A stretch of DNA of 64,000 bases from Flavobacterium keumense (lineage in GTDB: Bacteria; Bacteroidota; Bacteroidia; Flavobacteriales; Flavobacteriaceae), in assembly GCF_029866485.1 (NCBI RefSeq), contig NZ_CP092332.1, positions 62,001 to 126,000 of the forward strand, written 5' to 3'. Position 1 is the first letter of the stretch; each line of letters starts with the position of its first letter. Below are positions 25,438 through 35,871 of the stretch, piece after piece. The position numbers and the translations under genes are program-made. Below the pieces are notes generated by a model. The model was given only the letters and a program-made list of their open reading frames with translations. It was not told the origin of the DNA and ran no database searches.

Positions 25438-25938
25438 ATGGAAAATTCAAATAACAGAAATATTACTTTAAGTACTAAAGTAACAGCAGAGCAAAAAGCA
25501 GAATTTACTAAAATTGCAGCAAAACATAATATCTCCTTATCAGAGTGGAGCGCTAGTCTATTAGAAATACACAAGGATTCATATGACAAAATTGGAGACC
25601 CAACCTTGAGAGAAATAAAACTTGAAGATGAACTGCAAAAAAAAGAACGCGAAATTAAACGACTAACTGCTAATTTAGAAAGTGCAGACTATAAAGCACA
25701 AGTTGAAATGAAAAGAGCTGACAATGCTATTAGAAGGAGAGACGTTGAAATATTAAAACATAAAGAAACAAAACTAGAAAAAGAAAAAATAGAGAATGAG
25801 ATTGAAAAAATGAACTTACTCCTTGCTCAAGTAAATACAACTAATTTAAAAGATTCTAGTTCCAATAAAATTCAATCCGCTCTACTTCCATTATCACTAG
25901 CAACAATAATAGGAGGAATATTTCTAGCAAAAAGATAA
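25438..25938 (+). CDS. ribbon-helix-helix, coiled-coil protein with C-terminal membrane anchor
   Basis: 166 residues. The N-terminus (ITLSTKVTAEQKAEFTKIA then ISLSEWSASLLE) fits a ribbon-helix-helix DNA-binding fold. Residues about 60-135 are a long charged coiled coil. The last about 20 residues (IQSALLPLSLATIIGG) form a membrane segment followed by Lys-Arg. Tandem 11-bp repeats precede it, so autoregulation is likely. A DNA-binding protein tethered to the membrane suggests relation to MobC/partition proteins; the exact job is unknown. Confidence 0.75.
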   Translation: MENSNNRNITLSTKVTAEQKAEFTKIAAKHNISLSEWSASLLEIHKDSYDKIGDPTLREIKLEDELQKKEREIKRLTANLESADYKAQVEMKRADNAIRRRDVEILKHKETKLEKEKIENEIEKMNLLLAQVNTTNLKDSSSNKIQSALLPLSLATIIGGIFLAKR

Positions 25939-26185
25939 TGTATATTTAACAAACTCTAAATTAAATGAATTCTTCCCAATATTGCTAAAATAAAATAACT
26001 GATTTTGTGAATGTTATAATTTCGATATAAAACAAAAGAAGGCTGTTTTTAGTAACTAATTAGAGAAATTTAAAATTATTTTTCATGATTATTCAAACTT
26101 TATTAGACTTCTTAGGTCTAAAAAAAAGACATCAGTTACAAAAAAGTATAATTAAAAACAATCTTAAATCTTAAATTTTAAAAAC
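25939..26185 (+). other. gap before the PepSY-like lipoprotein gene
   Basis: AT-rich. A 29-codon ORF at 26085-26174 (starting MIIQTLLDFLGL) may be spurious or a small amphipathic peptide; nothing else is recognised. Confidence 0.3.
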
Positions 26186-27394
26186 ATGAAAAATCAACAA
26201 AAATCAATTTTAGCTTTTGCATTATCTGTAATGCTTTTTAGTTGTTCTAATGATGAGCCTATTGGAACTGGGACTCAAGTAAGTGCTACGAACTCAACTT
26301 ATGAAGTAGTGGCAGCGGCAGCACTACCAACAGCAGCCTCAGCTTATATTTCTTCTAATTATGCTGGCGCCACTACTACCGAAGTAAATTTGAATTCGAA
26401 CGGGACTTATGCTGTATATATTACAAATACCTCTGGCACAACTGCAAAATCAACCGTTGCAACAGCAAATACGAAAAGTTTAATTCAACTAAATTTTACA
26501 GTTAAAGGAGCGTTTGTATCTGCTAAAACACAGACTTTAGTAGCTATTGTAGACTTATTACCTGCTATAACTACTTATATTTCTACGAATTATGCAGGAG
26601 CAGTGATTAATGCCGCACATGTTGAATCTGATGGAAGCTTTGATGTATTATTGACTGCTGCAGATGGGAGTAAGGTAAAATTAAATTTTAAATCAGACGG
26701 GGCTTTTGTATCGGCAAAAGCTTTAAAAGCCAACGGAAACCATAAACACAACCATAGTAATGGGCATACTCCTATAGCTATAGCAGATTTGGCTGATGCT
26801 ATTAAAACCTATATTACTACTAATTATAGTGGGGCTACAATAACATCTGCCCATAAAGAGTCGGATGGTACTTTTGATGTATTTATTACAACCGCTTCTG
26901 GAGCTAAATTAAATATTAATTTCTCTGCTTCAGGAGATTTTGTTTCAGTAAGTTCGGACGATATTCATCATTCAGATAATGGGACTGTAATTGCAATCAG
27001 TACTTTGTCCTCTGCAATTACTGCTTATATTAACACAAATTATGCAGGAGCTACTATTGTAAATGCAAAACAAGAAACAGATGGAAATGTTGAAGTTTAT
27101 ATCTTGACTGCAACAGGAATTAAATTAGAATTAAAATTTGATGCTTCGGGCAATTTTGTTTCTTTAAGTTCTAATAGTAATAATCATTTCCCATCAAATG
27201 AGGCACCAGTAGCTTTGGCTAATTTATTAGCAACTATTAAAACTTATATTACAACAAATTATATCGGCGCAACAATTAAAGAGGCCCATATAGAATCCGA
27301 TGGAACGTTTGATGTGGTTATTGTTACCTCTTCAGGAGTTCAAATCAAGTTAAAATTTAGTGCTACAGGAGCGTTCTTGAGAATCAAAAATTAA
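26186..27394 (+). CDS. lipoprotein with five PepSY-like repeats and His-rich linkers
   Basis: 402 residues with a lipoprotein signal (lipid cysteine at residue 20). Five repeats of about 65-80 residues share the core I-x-x-N-Y-x-G-A-x-I-x-x-A-x-x-E-x-D-G-x-F-D-V, the PepSY-like (BLIP-like) pattern of Bacteroidota periplasmic proteins. Linkers carry histidine clusters (NHKHNHSNGH after repeat 2; DDIHHSDN after repeat 3), which suggests metal binding. It is followed by a terminator and an ECF sigma gene. Function inferred only. Confidence 0.85.
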   Translation: MKNQQKSILAFALSVMLFSCSNDEPIGTGTQVSATNSTYEVVAAAALPTAASAYISSNYAGATTTEVNLNSNGTYAVYITNTSGTTAKSTVATANTKSLIQLNFTVKGAFVSAKTQTLVAIVDLLPAITTYISTNYAGAVINAAHVESDGSFDVLLTAADGSKVKLNFKSDGAFVSAKALKANGNHKHNHSNGHTPIAIADLADAIKTYITTNYSGATITSAHKESDGTFDVFITTASGAKLNINFSASGDFVSVSSDDIHHSDNGTVIAISTLSSAITAYINTNYAGATIVNAKQETDGNVEVYILTATGIKLELKFDASGNFVSLSSNSNNHFPSNEAPVALANLLATIKTYITTNYIGATIKEAHIESDGTFDVVIVTSSGVQIKLKFSATGAFLRIKN

Positions 27395-27420
27395 TAAAGA
27401 AAGTATCCCTTTTCAAAATG

Positions 27421-27454
27421 CAAAAAGGTTGCCTCCAATTGGGTAACCTTTTTG
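27421..27454 (+). terminator. terminator after the PepSY-like gene
   Basis: CAAAAAGGTT and AACCTTTTTG arms with further GG/CC pairing inside; T-rich tail. Confidence 0.85.
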
Positions 27455-27602
27455 TTTATAAATAACGATTATGTCATTATTTGTAGTTTGATAATATAAA
27501 GCATATTTTTATAATCATAAAAAAATATGTTAAACTAAATTGCATATAGAAGGTCTAATAGTTAAATGAAATTATTTTTTTAGTATTTTAAAACGGCTAA
27601 AA

Positions 27603-28172
27603 TTGAATAGCGAAGAAGATTTTATCAAAAAGCTGATTAGTAATAGTCAGAAAGATGCTGCTTTCAAGAAGTTACTGGACATGTATCAGGTTAAGTTGTA
27701 TTGGCTAATTCGAAAATTGGTAATTACGCATGATGACGCAAATGATGTTTTGCAAAACACATTTATAAGAGTGTATAAAGGGTTGCCTAAGTTCACACAG
27801 AATAGTTCTCTGTACACATGGATGCATAGAATAGCCTATAATGAAGCACTTCGGTTTATAGAACAAAATAAAAAAAAGCACCATGTTTCGATAGATGATG
27901 TAAATAGTAGTTATTTAGACACCTTAATGGAGGATTCTTTTTTTGAGGGTAATGAAATTCAGACAAAACTACAACGAATATTGGCAGGCTTGTCAAACAA
28001 ACAAAGAGAAATATTCAATATGAAGTATTATGATGATATGAAATTTAGAGAGATTGCAGCCCTTACAGGAATTAAGGAAGGAACACTCAAAACGTCCTAT
28101 TATAATACAGTAAGTTTGATTCAAAGTACAATTCAAAATATAGAAACAACACCTTTACAAAAGGCAGATTAA
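27603..28172 (+). CDS. ECF-type RNA polymerase sigma factor
   Basis: 189 residues from a TTG start at 27603. Region 2 (DANDVLQNTFIRVYKGLPKF, YTWMHRIAYNEALRFI) and region 4 (GLSNKQREIFNMKYYDDMKFREIAALTG, KEGTLKTSYY) are clear. The next gene, 36 bp downstream, is a single-pass membrane protein that fits an anti-sigma factor. Together with the Spy-like and outer-membrane genes it forms an envelope-response operon. Confidence 0.92.
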   Translation: MNSEEDFIKKLISNSQKDAAFKKLLDMYQVKLYWLIRKLVITHDDANDVLQNTFIRVYKGLPKFTQNSSLYTWMHRIAYNEALRFIEQNKKKHHVSIDDVNSSYLDTLMEDSFFEGNEIQTKLQRILAGLSNKQREIFNMKYYDDMKFREIAALTGIKEGTLKTSYYNTVSLIQSTIQNIETTPLQKAD

Positions 28173-28208
28173 AGATATTTATTAGTAAAATTTTAAATTA
28201 CACTTGAA

Positions 28209-28715
28209 ATGGAATTAGATAGAAAAGTTAAACGTCAATTAACTGATGAACAAATGAATAAGATTCATTTGGAAGATTTGGGATTTGATATACCAAAAAA
28301 TTATTTCGAGTTATCTAAAAATGAAATTTTAGAAATTACTATTAAGAGAGAAAAAGGAATTTTCAGATTGTTTTCTGAAAATAATCCGTTTTTAAAAATT
28401 GCAGCAAGTGTAGTCTTGCTCTTAGGGGCATTTATTTATATACAATTCGTTAAACCGCAAGTAATAACTAAAGAGAATGCGGTAGCGCAATTATATAAGG
28501 TAGATAAAACAACATCTTTAGGCGCCTTAGATTCAAATCAAACAAATGTTGTTAGGGCAGTAGAAATATCAAATAAAAACAAGTCAATTAAAAAGAAAAA
28601 AAAGAATGAAGAAGATGTAGTTCAAAATGAAAATGATATCTTAGTGAAATCATTATTTGTTGAAGAATCAGAAGTAAATCAATACATTGAAAATTCTATA
28701 TTAGAAGATATATAA
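28209..28715 (+). CDS. single-pass membrane protein, likely anti-sigma factor
   Basis: 168 residues. N-terminal about 60 residues are cytoplasmic and charged, one membrane helix lies at about 62-80 (LKIAASVVLLLGAFIYIQF), and the remainder is a Lys/Glu/Asn-rich periplasmic part. No zinc-binding HxxxCxxC motif, so it is not a ZAS protein. Position directly after an ECF sigma gene supports the anti-sigma role, as is usual in Bacteroidota. Confidence 0.75.
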   Translation: MELDRKVKRQLTDEQMNKIHLEDLGFDIPKNYFELSKNEILEITIKREKGIFRLFSENNPFLKIAASVVLLLGAFIYIQFVKPQVITKENAVAQLYKVDKTTSLGALDSNQTNVVRAVEISNKNKSIKKKKKNEEDVVQNENDILVKSLFVEESEVNQYIENSILEDI

Positions 28716-28740
28716 AAGATAGGCATTAAAAGAAAATCAG

Positions 28741-29166
28741 ATGAAACCAACAACTACAAAGATACTACTTGTTTTCACCTTTTTCATTGGAGTATCAACT
28801 GTCCAGGCGCAAGAAAAAGATCGTGCTACAACACTCACTATTGAACAGCAAAGACTATTACAAGAGCAACGAGATGTGGTAAAAGCCAATAGAGAAGCGT
28901 TTAAGGCATCCCTCACAGCGGAACAATTAGCAATACTGAAAGATAAATCATTGAATAAAGAGCAACAACAAGCTGCTCTTATAGCTACTTTAACTGAAAC
29001 GCAAAGAACTTTGTTAAATGAGAACAGAGAAAAAGCCAAAGTATTCAGAGAAGAGTTCAAAACCTCGCTTACTAAAGAACAACGGCAACAGTTACATTCT
29101 CAGAATGAAGGAAAAATTAGAGAGAAAGTAAATGAGATAAAAGAGAGAAGAATAAGAAGGAATTAA
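28741..29166 (+). CDS. Spy-like helical periplasmic protein
   Basis: 141 residues. Signal peptide ending TVQAQ, then helices with repeated motifs LTIEQQRLL, LTAEQLAIL, LTETQRTLL and LTKEQRQQL, which recall the LTxxQ pattern of Spy/CpxP. These proteins are periplasmic chaperones, often induced by metal or envelope stress. It follows the anti-sigma-like gene by 25 bp. Confidence 0.8.
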   Translation: MKPTTTKILLVFTFFIGVSTVQAQEKDRATTLTIEQQRLLQEQRDVVKANREAFKASLTAEQLAILKDKSLNKEQQQAALIATLTETQRTLLNENREKAKVFREEFKTSLTKEQRQQLHSQNEGKIREKVNEIKERRIRRN

Positions 29167-29238
29167 TTTTTTTTACTACCTTGTGCCTAAGTAAGTAGTT
29201 GATATTTCAATTGCTTACTTTTTTAATTTAATGAATAC

Positions 29239-30107
29239 GTGGAAAAATTTCTGACCCTAATTTTTTGTTTATCAGTAGTTTTTATAGCTTCCTCTCAAGA
29301 ATTATCCGATAAAGAAACAGATGATGTTATTGATGGTTTATTTGAGAATAGTAAAACCTTGGATGAGGTTTTAGCGTCTTTTACAAAGTATCAGTTTTTG
29401 TATCTTTCTATAAATTATAACGATAAAACCTTCTTTTCAGGAAGAGATATAGGAGTGAGTCAATTTAGTCTTACGCCAAAAATAAGTTACTTACATTATT
29501 CGGGTTTTTCTGCCACTGTATCTGGAGCGTATTATAATAAATTTGATCCAAAATGGGACTTAACCATTGTAAATATTGGTTATGGAAAGAGTTTAGGGAA
29601 AAATAGTAACCTTAAATATTATACTTCATACATGAGGTATTTTTATAACAATTGTCTTTCTAATTCATTTGAAAACGATATTACGGCTGGATTTGGGGTT
29701 AAAAACAAGAAAAAAACGTTAGGAACGCTACTATCAGGGTCTTATTTGTTCGGTAAAGACCATGCCTTACAGCTTGCTTCAACCACCTATGTATTATTTA
29801 AATTAGTCAAAACCCCACAATACAGATTGGATTTTAGACACAATTTAGTCTTATTGCAGGAGACCTAACGGTAGAGTTGTCACGAACGTATTTTCAGAAT
29901 GGTCGTATAGTAACAGATTATACCACAAATAAACAATTCTATTTGATTAATAAACAACTTAATTTGCCAATTCAATTTAGTACAAATTCTTTTGATTTTG
30001 AGTTGGGTTACAACATCAATTTCCCTTCTGCCATTGGTAGTGAGACCAATTTAAAAAACACGTGTTATTTTAATTTTTCGGCTGCTTATTTGTTTGATTT
30101 GAAATAA
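29239..30107 (+). pseudogene. outer-membrane protein gene, frameshifted in this copy
   Basis: Starts with GTG at 29239 and has a signal peptide ending ASSQ followed by beta-barrel strands. Loss of one C near 29840 (GACACAA here, GACCACAA in copy 2) breaks the frame after residue about 202; the rest continues in another frame to the stop at 30105-30107. A base change near 29654 gives Cys in place of Gly. The intact form, 289 residues, is at 43873-44742. The error lies close to the duplication junction and is probably a sequencing or assembly error. Confidence 0.85.
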
Positions 30108-30386
30108 AAAACCATAACTATCTAGATTAAAAGAAAATTGTGGTTTCAATAGTGAGTAATATTGATTAAACGGGTATAAATAATTGTTTTTCTAAAGGAC
30201 ATCAAGTGGATAAAAATAAAAAATTAAGTTCATTGGTAAAAAAATAAGTACAAACCAAACAGTTGTTTTTTCCAATCCGACAATTTAGCCAAATGGTTTT
30301 TAATCTTAATTTTATTGACTTTGCAAAAAGAAAAACAACTAAAACAAAAGTTGCTTAGATATCAATAAAATATAATTACAATATTT
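30108..30386 (+). other. gap before the Panacea pseudogene
   Basis: AT-rich (including a 30-bp A/T tract) without a supported gene, hairpin or promoter that I can recognise. Confidence 0.4.
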
Positions 30387-30840
30387 ATGGGTTATTCACC
30401 AATGACAATAGCGAACTACTTCATACAAGAAAAAGCCAAAATTGGCAAATTGACTTCAATGAAGTTAATCAAACTGGTTTATATTTCTCACGCTTGGTGT
30501 ATTACATTAAAAGTGAAAGAAAATCCATTAAAAACTTAAATACCAAGCTTGAATATGAACCAATTTTTCCTTCATTAGATAAAGTAATAAAGAGTGAAAG
30601 GACAATCGAAGTTGAAAAACCTTTACCAACCGACAAAGAAGATATTATCTCGAGTGATAATGCTGAATTTTTAGACTAGATTTGAAACTTATACGGAAAA
30701 TATAATGGTGTAGAGTGAGTGCATGACACATGCATAAAATACACCTTGGAGACAAGTTTATTGCAGAGATTGTAATTCAGAAATTCCAGATGATTTAATA
30801 ATTAATCACTATATCTCAAAAACTAAAATCTTATTCATAA
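30387..30840 (+). pseudogene. decayed Panacea (DUF4065) antitoxin gene
   Basis: ATG at 30387 opens a frame (MTIANYFIQEKAK and LTSMKLIKLVYISHAW) that matches the N-terminus of Panacea/DUF4065 proteins, but it stops after 50 codons at TAA. Downstream frames hold further pieces: a Lys/Glu-rich central part ending AEFLD at 30679, a LYGKYNGVE piece, and EIPDDLIINHYISKLK before the stop at 30838-30840. The frame must switch at least twice. The same decay is present in copy 2, apart from an extra stop here at 30677, so it is biological rather than a sequencing artefact. Confidence 0.7.
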
Positions 30841-30845
30841 GTGAT

Positions 30846-31161
30846 GATTTAAATAAATTACCAAATACCATTCCTGACAATTTCAAAGATGCAGATATTG
30901 CTAGAGCTATTTCCGATGTGAAAACGTAGAATAAAAATATTTCACCCGAAGAAGAGAGGTATCGTGGAAATACAATCCTGAGAGATAATTTAGCAAAGTT
31001 TTTTACTATTGTGATATTTTTGGTTAGTATTAGTTATTCTAATACTAGTCGGTAATAATTGTAACATTAATAATTTAAGTGACACGGTGTCAATAACTCT
31101 AATAACTACCACAAAAATACAAGTTTTAGGTTTGGTATATATCCTACTTAAAGACTTATTT
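30846..31161 (+). pseudogene. fragment of a small membrane-protein gene, cut by the duplication junction
   Basis: Frame with LPNTIPDNFKDADI, an in-frame TAG, then EERYRGNTILRDNLAKFF and a hydrophobic stretch, with a frameshift there. The C-terminal end is lost at 31161, where copy 2 begins. In copy 2 the matching frame continues through LKDLFPGKKRINFENK. Confidence 0.6.
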
Positions 31162-31194
31162 CGTATGTGCTAGTTAAAAAAATATAAATTTAAA

Positions 31195-31217
31195 ACTCGA
31201 CTATTTACATATAATTA
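31195..31217. promoter_or_regulatory. operator-like repeat b, second copy
   Basis: Same 23-bp sequence as 16564-16586, before the second TonB gene. The Rrf2 gene, first operator and -7 box are missing here because the repeat begins inside the 32-codon ORF. Confidence 0.4.
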
Positions 31218-31230
31218 AAATACAATAAAA

Positions 31231-33800
31231 ATGACTCTATTACACAAAACAATTACAAGTTTACTATTACTAATCACAACTACAACTTTATTTGCCCCAA
31301 ACAGGAATGTAGAAGGAGTTGTTAAGGATAAAAACAACCAGCCTTTAGAATTAGCGAATGTACTTCTTAAAGGCACAAAATACCATGCATTAACGGATGC
31401 TAATGGAAAGTTTACAATTGATACACGAGAAAAATTACCTTTCACATTAATTGTACAATTTGTAGGTCACCAAACAGCAGAATTACGATTTACAAGCTTG
31501 CCTACTAATCCCATTGAAATCGTTTTAAAAAGCGAAAATCAACTGAATGATGTTGTCATCACCTCTAGACGTAGAATTGAAAAAGCACAAAATGTACCTA
31601 TTCCAATCTCAGTTGTCGGAGGAAGACAAGCAGAACAAGCGGGTGCGTTTAATGTAAACCGTTTAAAAGAATTAGTACCTTCAGTACAATTGTATTCATC
31701 TAATCCAAGAAACACGACCATCAACATTAGAGGACTAGGTTCTACCTTTGGTTTGACCAATGATGGAATTGATCCTGGAGTAGGCTTTTATGTAGACGGA
31801 GTGTATTATGCGCGTCCTGCTGCAACCACTCTTGATTTTGTAGATGTGGATCAAATTGAAGTTTTACGCGGACCTCAAGGAACTCTTTTTGGCAAAAACA
31901 CTACTGCAGGAGCTTTTAACGTAACGAGTAGAAAAGCTAGCTTCACATCGGGCGCTAATCTTGAATTAAGTTATGGAAATTACGGTTTCATTCAAGCAAA
32001 AGCCTCCATTACGGGAGCTTTAAGCAAAAAAATTGCAGCTAGATTATCGTTTTCTGGAACACAACGCGACGGATTAATTGAGAATATAGTTACAGGCAAA
32101 AAAGTTAACGATTTAAACAACCAAGGAGTGCGTGGACAGTTGTTGTATACACCTACCGAAAATACGGATATTACCTTAGCAGTTGATTATTCTAAACAAA
32201 GACCTGATGGCTATGCTCAAGTTATTGCGGGTGTGGTTCAAACTAATAGAGCAGCTTACAGACAATTCAACAACATCATCAATTCATTAGGATATAGTTT
32301 GCCTAGCACTAATCCATTTGATAGAAAAATTGATCACGATACTCCGTGGCGTTCAGGACAAGATTTAGGTGGCGCTTCATTGAACATTAATAGTAAAATT
32401 GGAAATGGAAAACTTACAGCCACCTCAGCTTGGCGTTTTTGGAATTGGGATCCATCTAATGACAGGGATTTTACTGGACTATCTGTTTTACGACTATCTC
32501 AAGCTACTTCAAAACACCAACAATGGTCACAAGAAATTCGTTATGCTGGGACATTTTTACCAAAAGTAACAGGAGTTGTAGGGATATTTGGGATTGGACA
32601 AGATTTAAAAACCGATCCATATCATATTGAAGAGTCAGGCTCCGCACAATGGCGTTTTTCACAAGACTCAACTGATCCGCTATGGCAAACTCCGGATTAT
32701 TTGACGGCTATGGTATAAAAACTAAATCTACTTTAAACACGTTTAGTGGAGCAGTTTTTGGACAAAACCGACTGGGCAATTACCGATAAATTACACGTAT
32801 TAACTGGCTTACGTTACAACTATGACAAGAAAAAAATAGATTATAATAGAACCACTTACGGAGGTCTTCAAACAACAAATACTGCATTGTTAGCCTTAAA
32901 GAAAAAAGTATATTCTGATCAAGCCTTTAAAGTGGATGTAGAAGACACTAACTTTTCCGGAAATGTAACTCTAGCTATAAAGTTTCAGAAAAAATCAACA
33001 CTTTTGCCACTTTTGCTAATAGTTATAAACCAGTAGGAATTAATCTTGGAGGCATTCCATCAGATGCCAATGGTCCAATTATAGCTTTGGCTAAAATTAA
33101 ACCTGAAAAAGTAAATCATTATGAAATCGGTATCAAATCAACCCCATTTAATAGTACTACAATTAATCTAACCATTTTTAATACCGATATTGATAACTAC
33201 CAAACCTTAGTTCAAAGTGAAGATCCTACTTTAAATCGTGGCTATCTTGCCAATGCTGAAAAAGTAAGAGTACGAGGTTTTGAAGCCGATTCAAGAATAA
33301 CAATTAACCAATATCTATCCTTTAACGCAGCAATAACGTATAATGAGGGTAAATACATTAGCTTTAAAAACGCTCCTCTACCATTAGAAGAGACCGGATT
33401 AAAAGTAAATGGTGTCTCTATTTATTCTAAAGATGTATCTGGCGGAACCTTACCTGGAATTTCAAAATGGGCAGGGACTTTAGGAGGAGATCTATCTAAA
33501 GAAGGACAGTTTTTTGGTAACAAAGGAAGGTTTTTTATTGCTATTGATTCCTATTCAAGATCAAGCTTTTCATCAAGTGCAACTCCTTCAAAATACTTAA
33601 ATATCCAAGGATACAGTATTTTTAATGGACGTGTTGGATTTAGAGCTTCGGAAGGCTTATCGGTCTATCTTTGGGGACGTAACTTATTAGACAAAAATTA
33701 CTTTGAGCAATTGTTACCAGCCTCTGGAAATGCAGGACACTATGCTGGAGTTTTAGGAGATCAAAGGACCTATGGAATTACTTTGAGATACAATCTTTAA
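31231..33800 (+). pseudogene. TonB-dependent receptor, second copy with frameshifts
   Basis: Nearly identical to 16600-19164. Near the signal peptide six extra bases change LFAQTD to LFAPNRN without loss of frame. Single-base changes then break the frame: one C lost at about 32692, one A gained at about 32766, one C lost at about 32975. The open frames are 31231-32718, 32746-33036 and 33087-33800. All are homopolymer-type or one-base changes near the junction. Most likely this is the same gene as copy 1 seen through poor sequence. Confidence 0.9.
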
Positions 33801-33813
33801 TATCCTCCTATTT

Positions 33814-33856
33814 AAAAAAACACCACATCCAACTCATTGAATGGGGTGTTTTTTTT
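33814..33856 (+). terminator. terminator, second copy
   Basis: Identical to 19178-19220. Confidence 0.8.
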
Positions 33857-33901
33857 CATTATGGACTATATTTGTAAACTATCATATTCAAATTTACTGC
33901 A

Positions 33902-34426
33902 ATGAAAAAATCACCATTATTAATTTTATTACTATTTACAATACTATTTACAATACTATTTTCATTGAATGCAACAGCCCAAAATGAAAAAGAAACTTTT
34001 CCTAAAATTACGGGGTTTATTGCTATTCTTCACCCTTTGGTGACTTTTTCAGCTAACGAAACAACCACAAATTTTAACGATTATTATGCTGTTGGAATGC
34101 CAATAGGTTTAAATCTTTGGAAAAATGAAAAAATAGGCTTCTCATTTGAAATTGTACCTACAATAAAAAGTGATAACCAAATAAGTAAAGTTAGTAACAT
34201 TCTAATCCATCCAGGTTTATTAGTTCGATTGAAAAAAGGATATACTTTTGCTGGTAGATTGGCTTTTGAAACATCAGGACGCTATGGGTTTACTCCCGTA
34301 ATAGCTAAAGTAATAAAAAAACATACCGACCACAATTATTATGTTTCCATGCCTTTTCCTGTTCGATTTGGCAACAATCATGATGCCTCTATTAGTGTTG
34401 GAATACAATTTGGAATTGCATTTTAA
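33902..34426 (+). CDS. small outer-membrane protein, second copy
   Basis: 174 residues identical to 19266-19790: signal peptide, beta strands, terminal Phe. Part of the duplicated stretch. Confidence 0.75.
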   Translation: MKKSPLLILLLFTILFTILFSLNATAQNEKETFPKITGFIAILHPLVTFSANETTTNFNDYYAVGMPIGLNLWKNEKIGFSFEIVPTIKSDNQISKVSNILIHPGLLVRLKKGYTFAGRLAFETSGRYGFTPVIAKVIKKHTDHNYYVSMPFPVRFGNNHDASISVGIQFGIAF

Positions 34427-34470
34427 AATTTCCAAAAACTTTACTATTTTGATTTAAAATACTAACTCCA

Positions 34471-35820
34471 TTACAACAACAAAAAGTCCCGATTTCTCGG
34501 GACTTTTTTATTATTTCTCTCTAATATAAATATCGATTGGCACTCCAGAGAAGTCCATTTTTCTCTTATTTTGTTTTCCAAATACCTTTTATAAGGTTCT
34601 TTTACATATTGCGGCAAGTTAGCAAAGAATACAAACTGTGGCGTTTGTGTTGGCAATTGCATACAATATTTAATTTTTACATACTTCCCTTTAGTAGCTG
34701 GTGGCGGATACGCTTCAATTACTTTCAACATGAATTCATTGAATTTAGATGTTGGAATACGTTGTTGTCTATTATCAAACACTCTAACCGTTGCTTCCAA
34801 TGCCTTCAATAATCGCTGTTTAGTTAAAGCCGATACAAATAAAATTGGCACATCCGTAAATGGCATTAACTCTTTTTTAATTTTTTCTTCGTAATCGCGG
34901 GTGGACATGGTATCTTTTTCGACCAAATCCCATTTGTTTACCAAAATCACCAGTCCTTTACGGTTTTTCTCAGCCAACCAAAAAATACTTTGGTCTTGCC
35001 CTTCAAATCCACGGGTAGCATCAATAACTAATATACAAACATCGGCATGTTCAATCGCTCGTACAGAACGCATTACCGAATAAAATTCTAAATCTTCTTT
35101 TACTTTTGCTTTACGACGAATCCCTGCTGTATCTACCAAGTTGAATTCAAAACCAAAACGGTCAAATTTAGTATCAATCGCATCTCGTGTAGTTCCAGCA
35201 ATATCAGTCACCATGAAGCGATCTTGCCCAATTAGAGCATTAATAAAACTCGATTTACCTGCATTGGGTCTTCCTACCACAGCAAAACGAGGCAATTCTT
35301 TATCTTCTTCTTTTGGTTCTGGTTTTTCAGGAAAAGCATCAATTAAAGCATCTAACAAATCTCCCGTTCCACTTCCTGAAATACTCGCAAAAGTGAAATA
35401 ATCGCCTAAACCAAGATTATAAAACTCTACTGCATCCTTCTCACGCATGGCATTGTCCACCTTATTTACAGCTAACAAAACCGGTTTAGTAACTTTGCGT
35501 AATAACTTGGCTACCGTTTCGTCCATAGGCGTAATCCCTTCTTCCACATCAACCACAAAGATGATTACATCAGCCTCATCGATTGCTAATTCTACTTGTT
35601 TACGAATCTCACCCTCGAATACATCATCCGATCCACGCACATATCCTCCTGTATCGATAACAGAAAACTCTTTTCCGTTCCACTCACTTTTTCCGTAGTT
35701 TCTATCTCGGGTTACCCCTGAAACTGAATCTACAATAGCTTCTCTTCGTTGAATTAAACGATTAAAAAGAGTTGATTTTCCTACATTAGGTCTTCCTACT
35801 ATGGCTACTATGTTGTTCAT
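34471..35820 (-). pseudogene. der: Der GTPase, second copy with C-terminal frameshift
   Basis: Identical to 19875-21185 except that one C is missing at about 34555 (CCATTTTT against CCCATTTTT). The normal end [14 protein letters not shown] is replaced by a shifted tail and the frame runs on through the terminator to 449 residues. Der is essential and single copy in all bacteria I know; a second nearly identical copy points to an assembly duplicate. Confidence 0.85.
34482..34509. terminator. bidirectional terminator, second copy
   Basis: Identical to 19846-19873. Confidence 0.9.
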
Positions 35821-35841
35821 AATCTAATTTGAAATATTTTG

Positions 35842-35849
35842 CAAAGGTA
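35842..35849 (-). promoter_or_regulatory. der -7 box, second copy
   Basis: Same TACCTTTG as at 21207-21214. Confidence 0.5.
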
Positions 35850-35871
35850 CACTATTATTTTTAAGCTACTC

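Larger units (their letters stand above)
16532..31161. repeat. 14,630-bp direct repeat, copy 1
   Basis: This stretch is repeated in tandem as 31162-45796. Offset between the copies changes from 14,630 to 14,637 and back to 14,634-14,635 through small indels. Base differences that I could find in copy 1 relative to copy 2 lie at 29654-30900, near its right end. The left edge is inside the 32-codon ORF with its promoter intact on the outside, so copy 1 holds the native left boundary. Its right edge cuts a small membrane-protein pseudogene. Confidence 0.97.
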
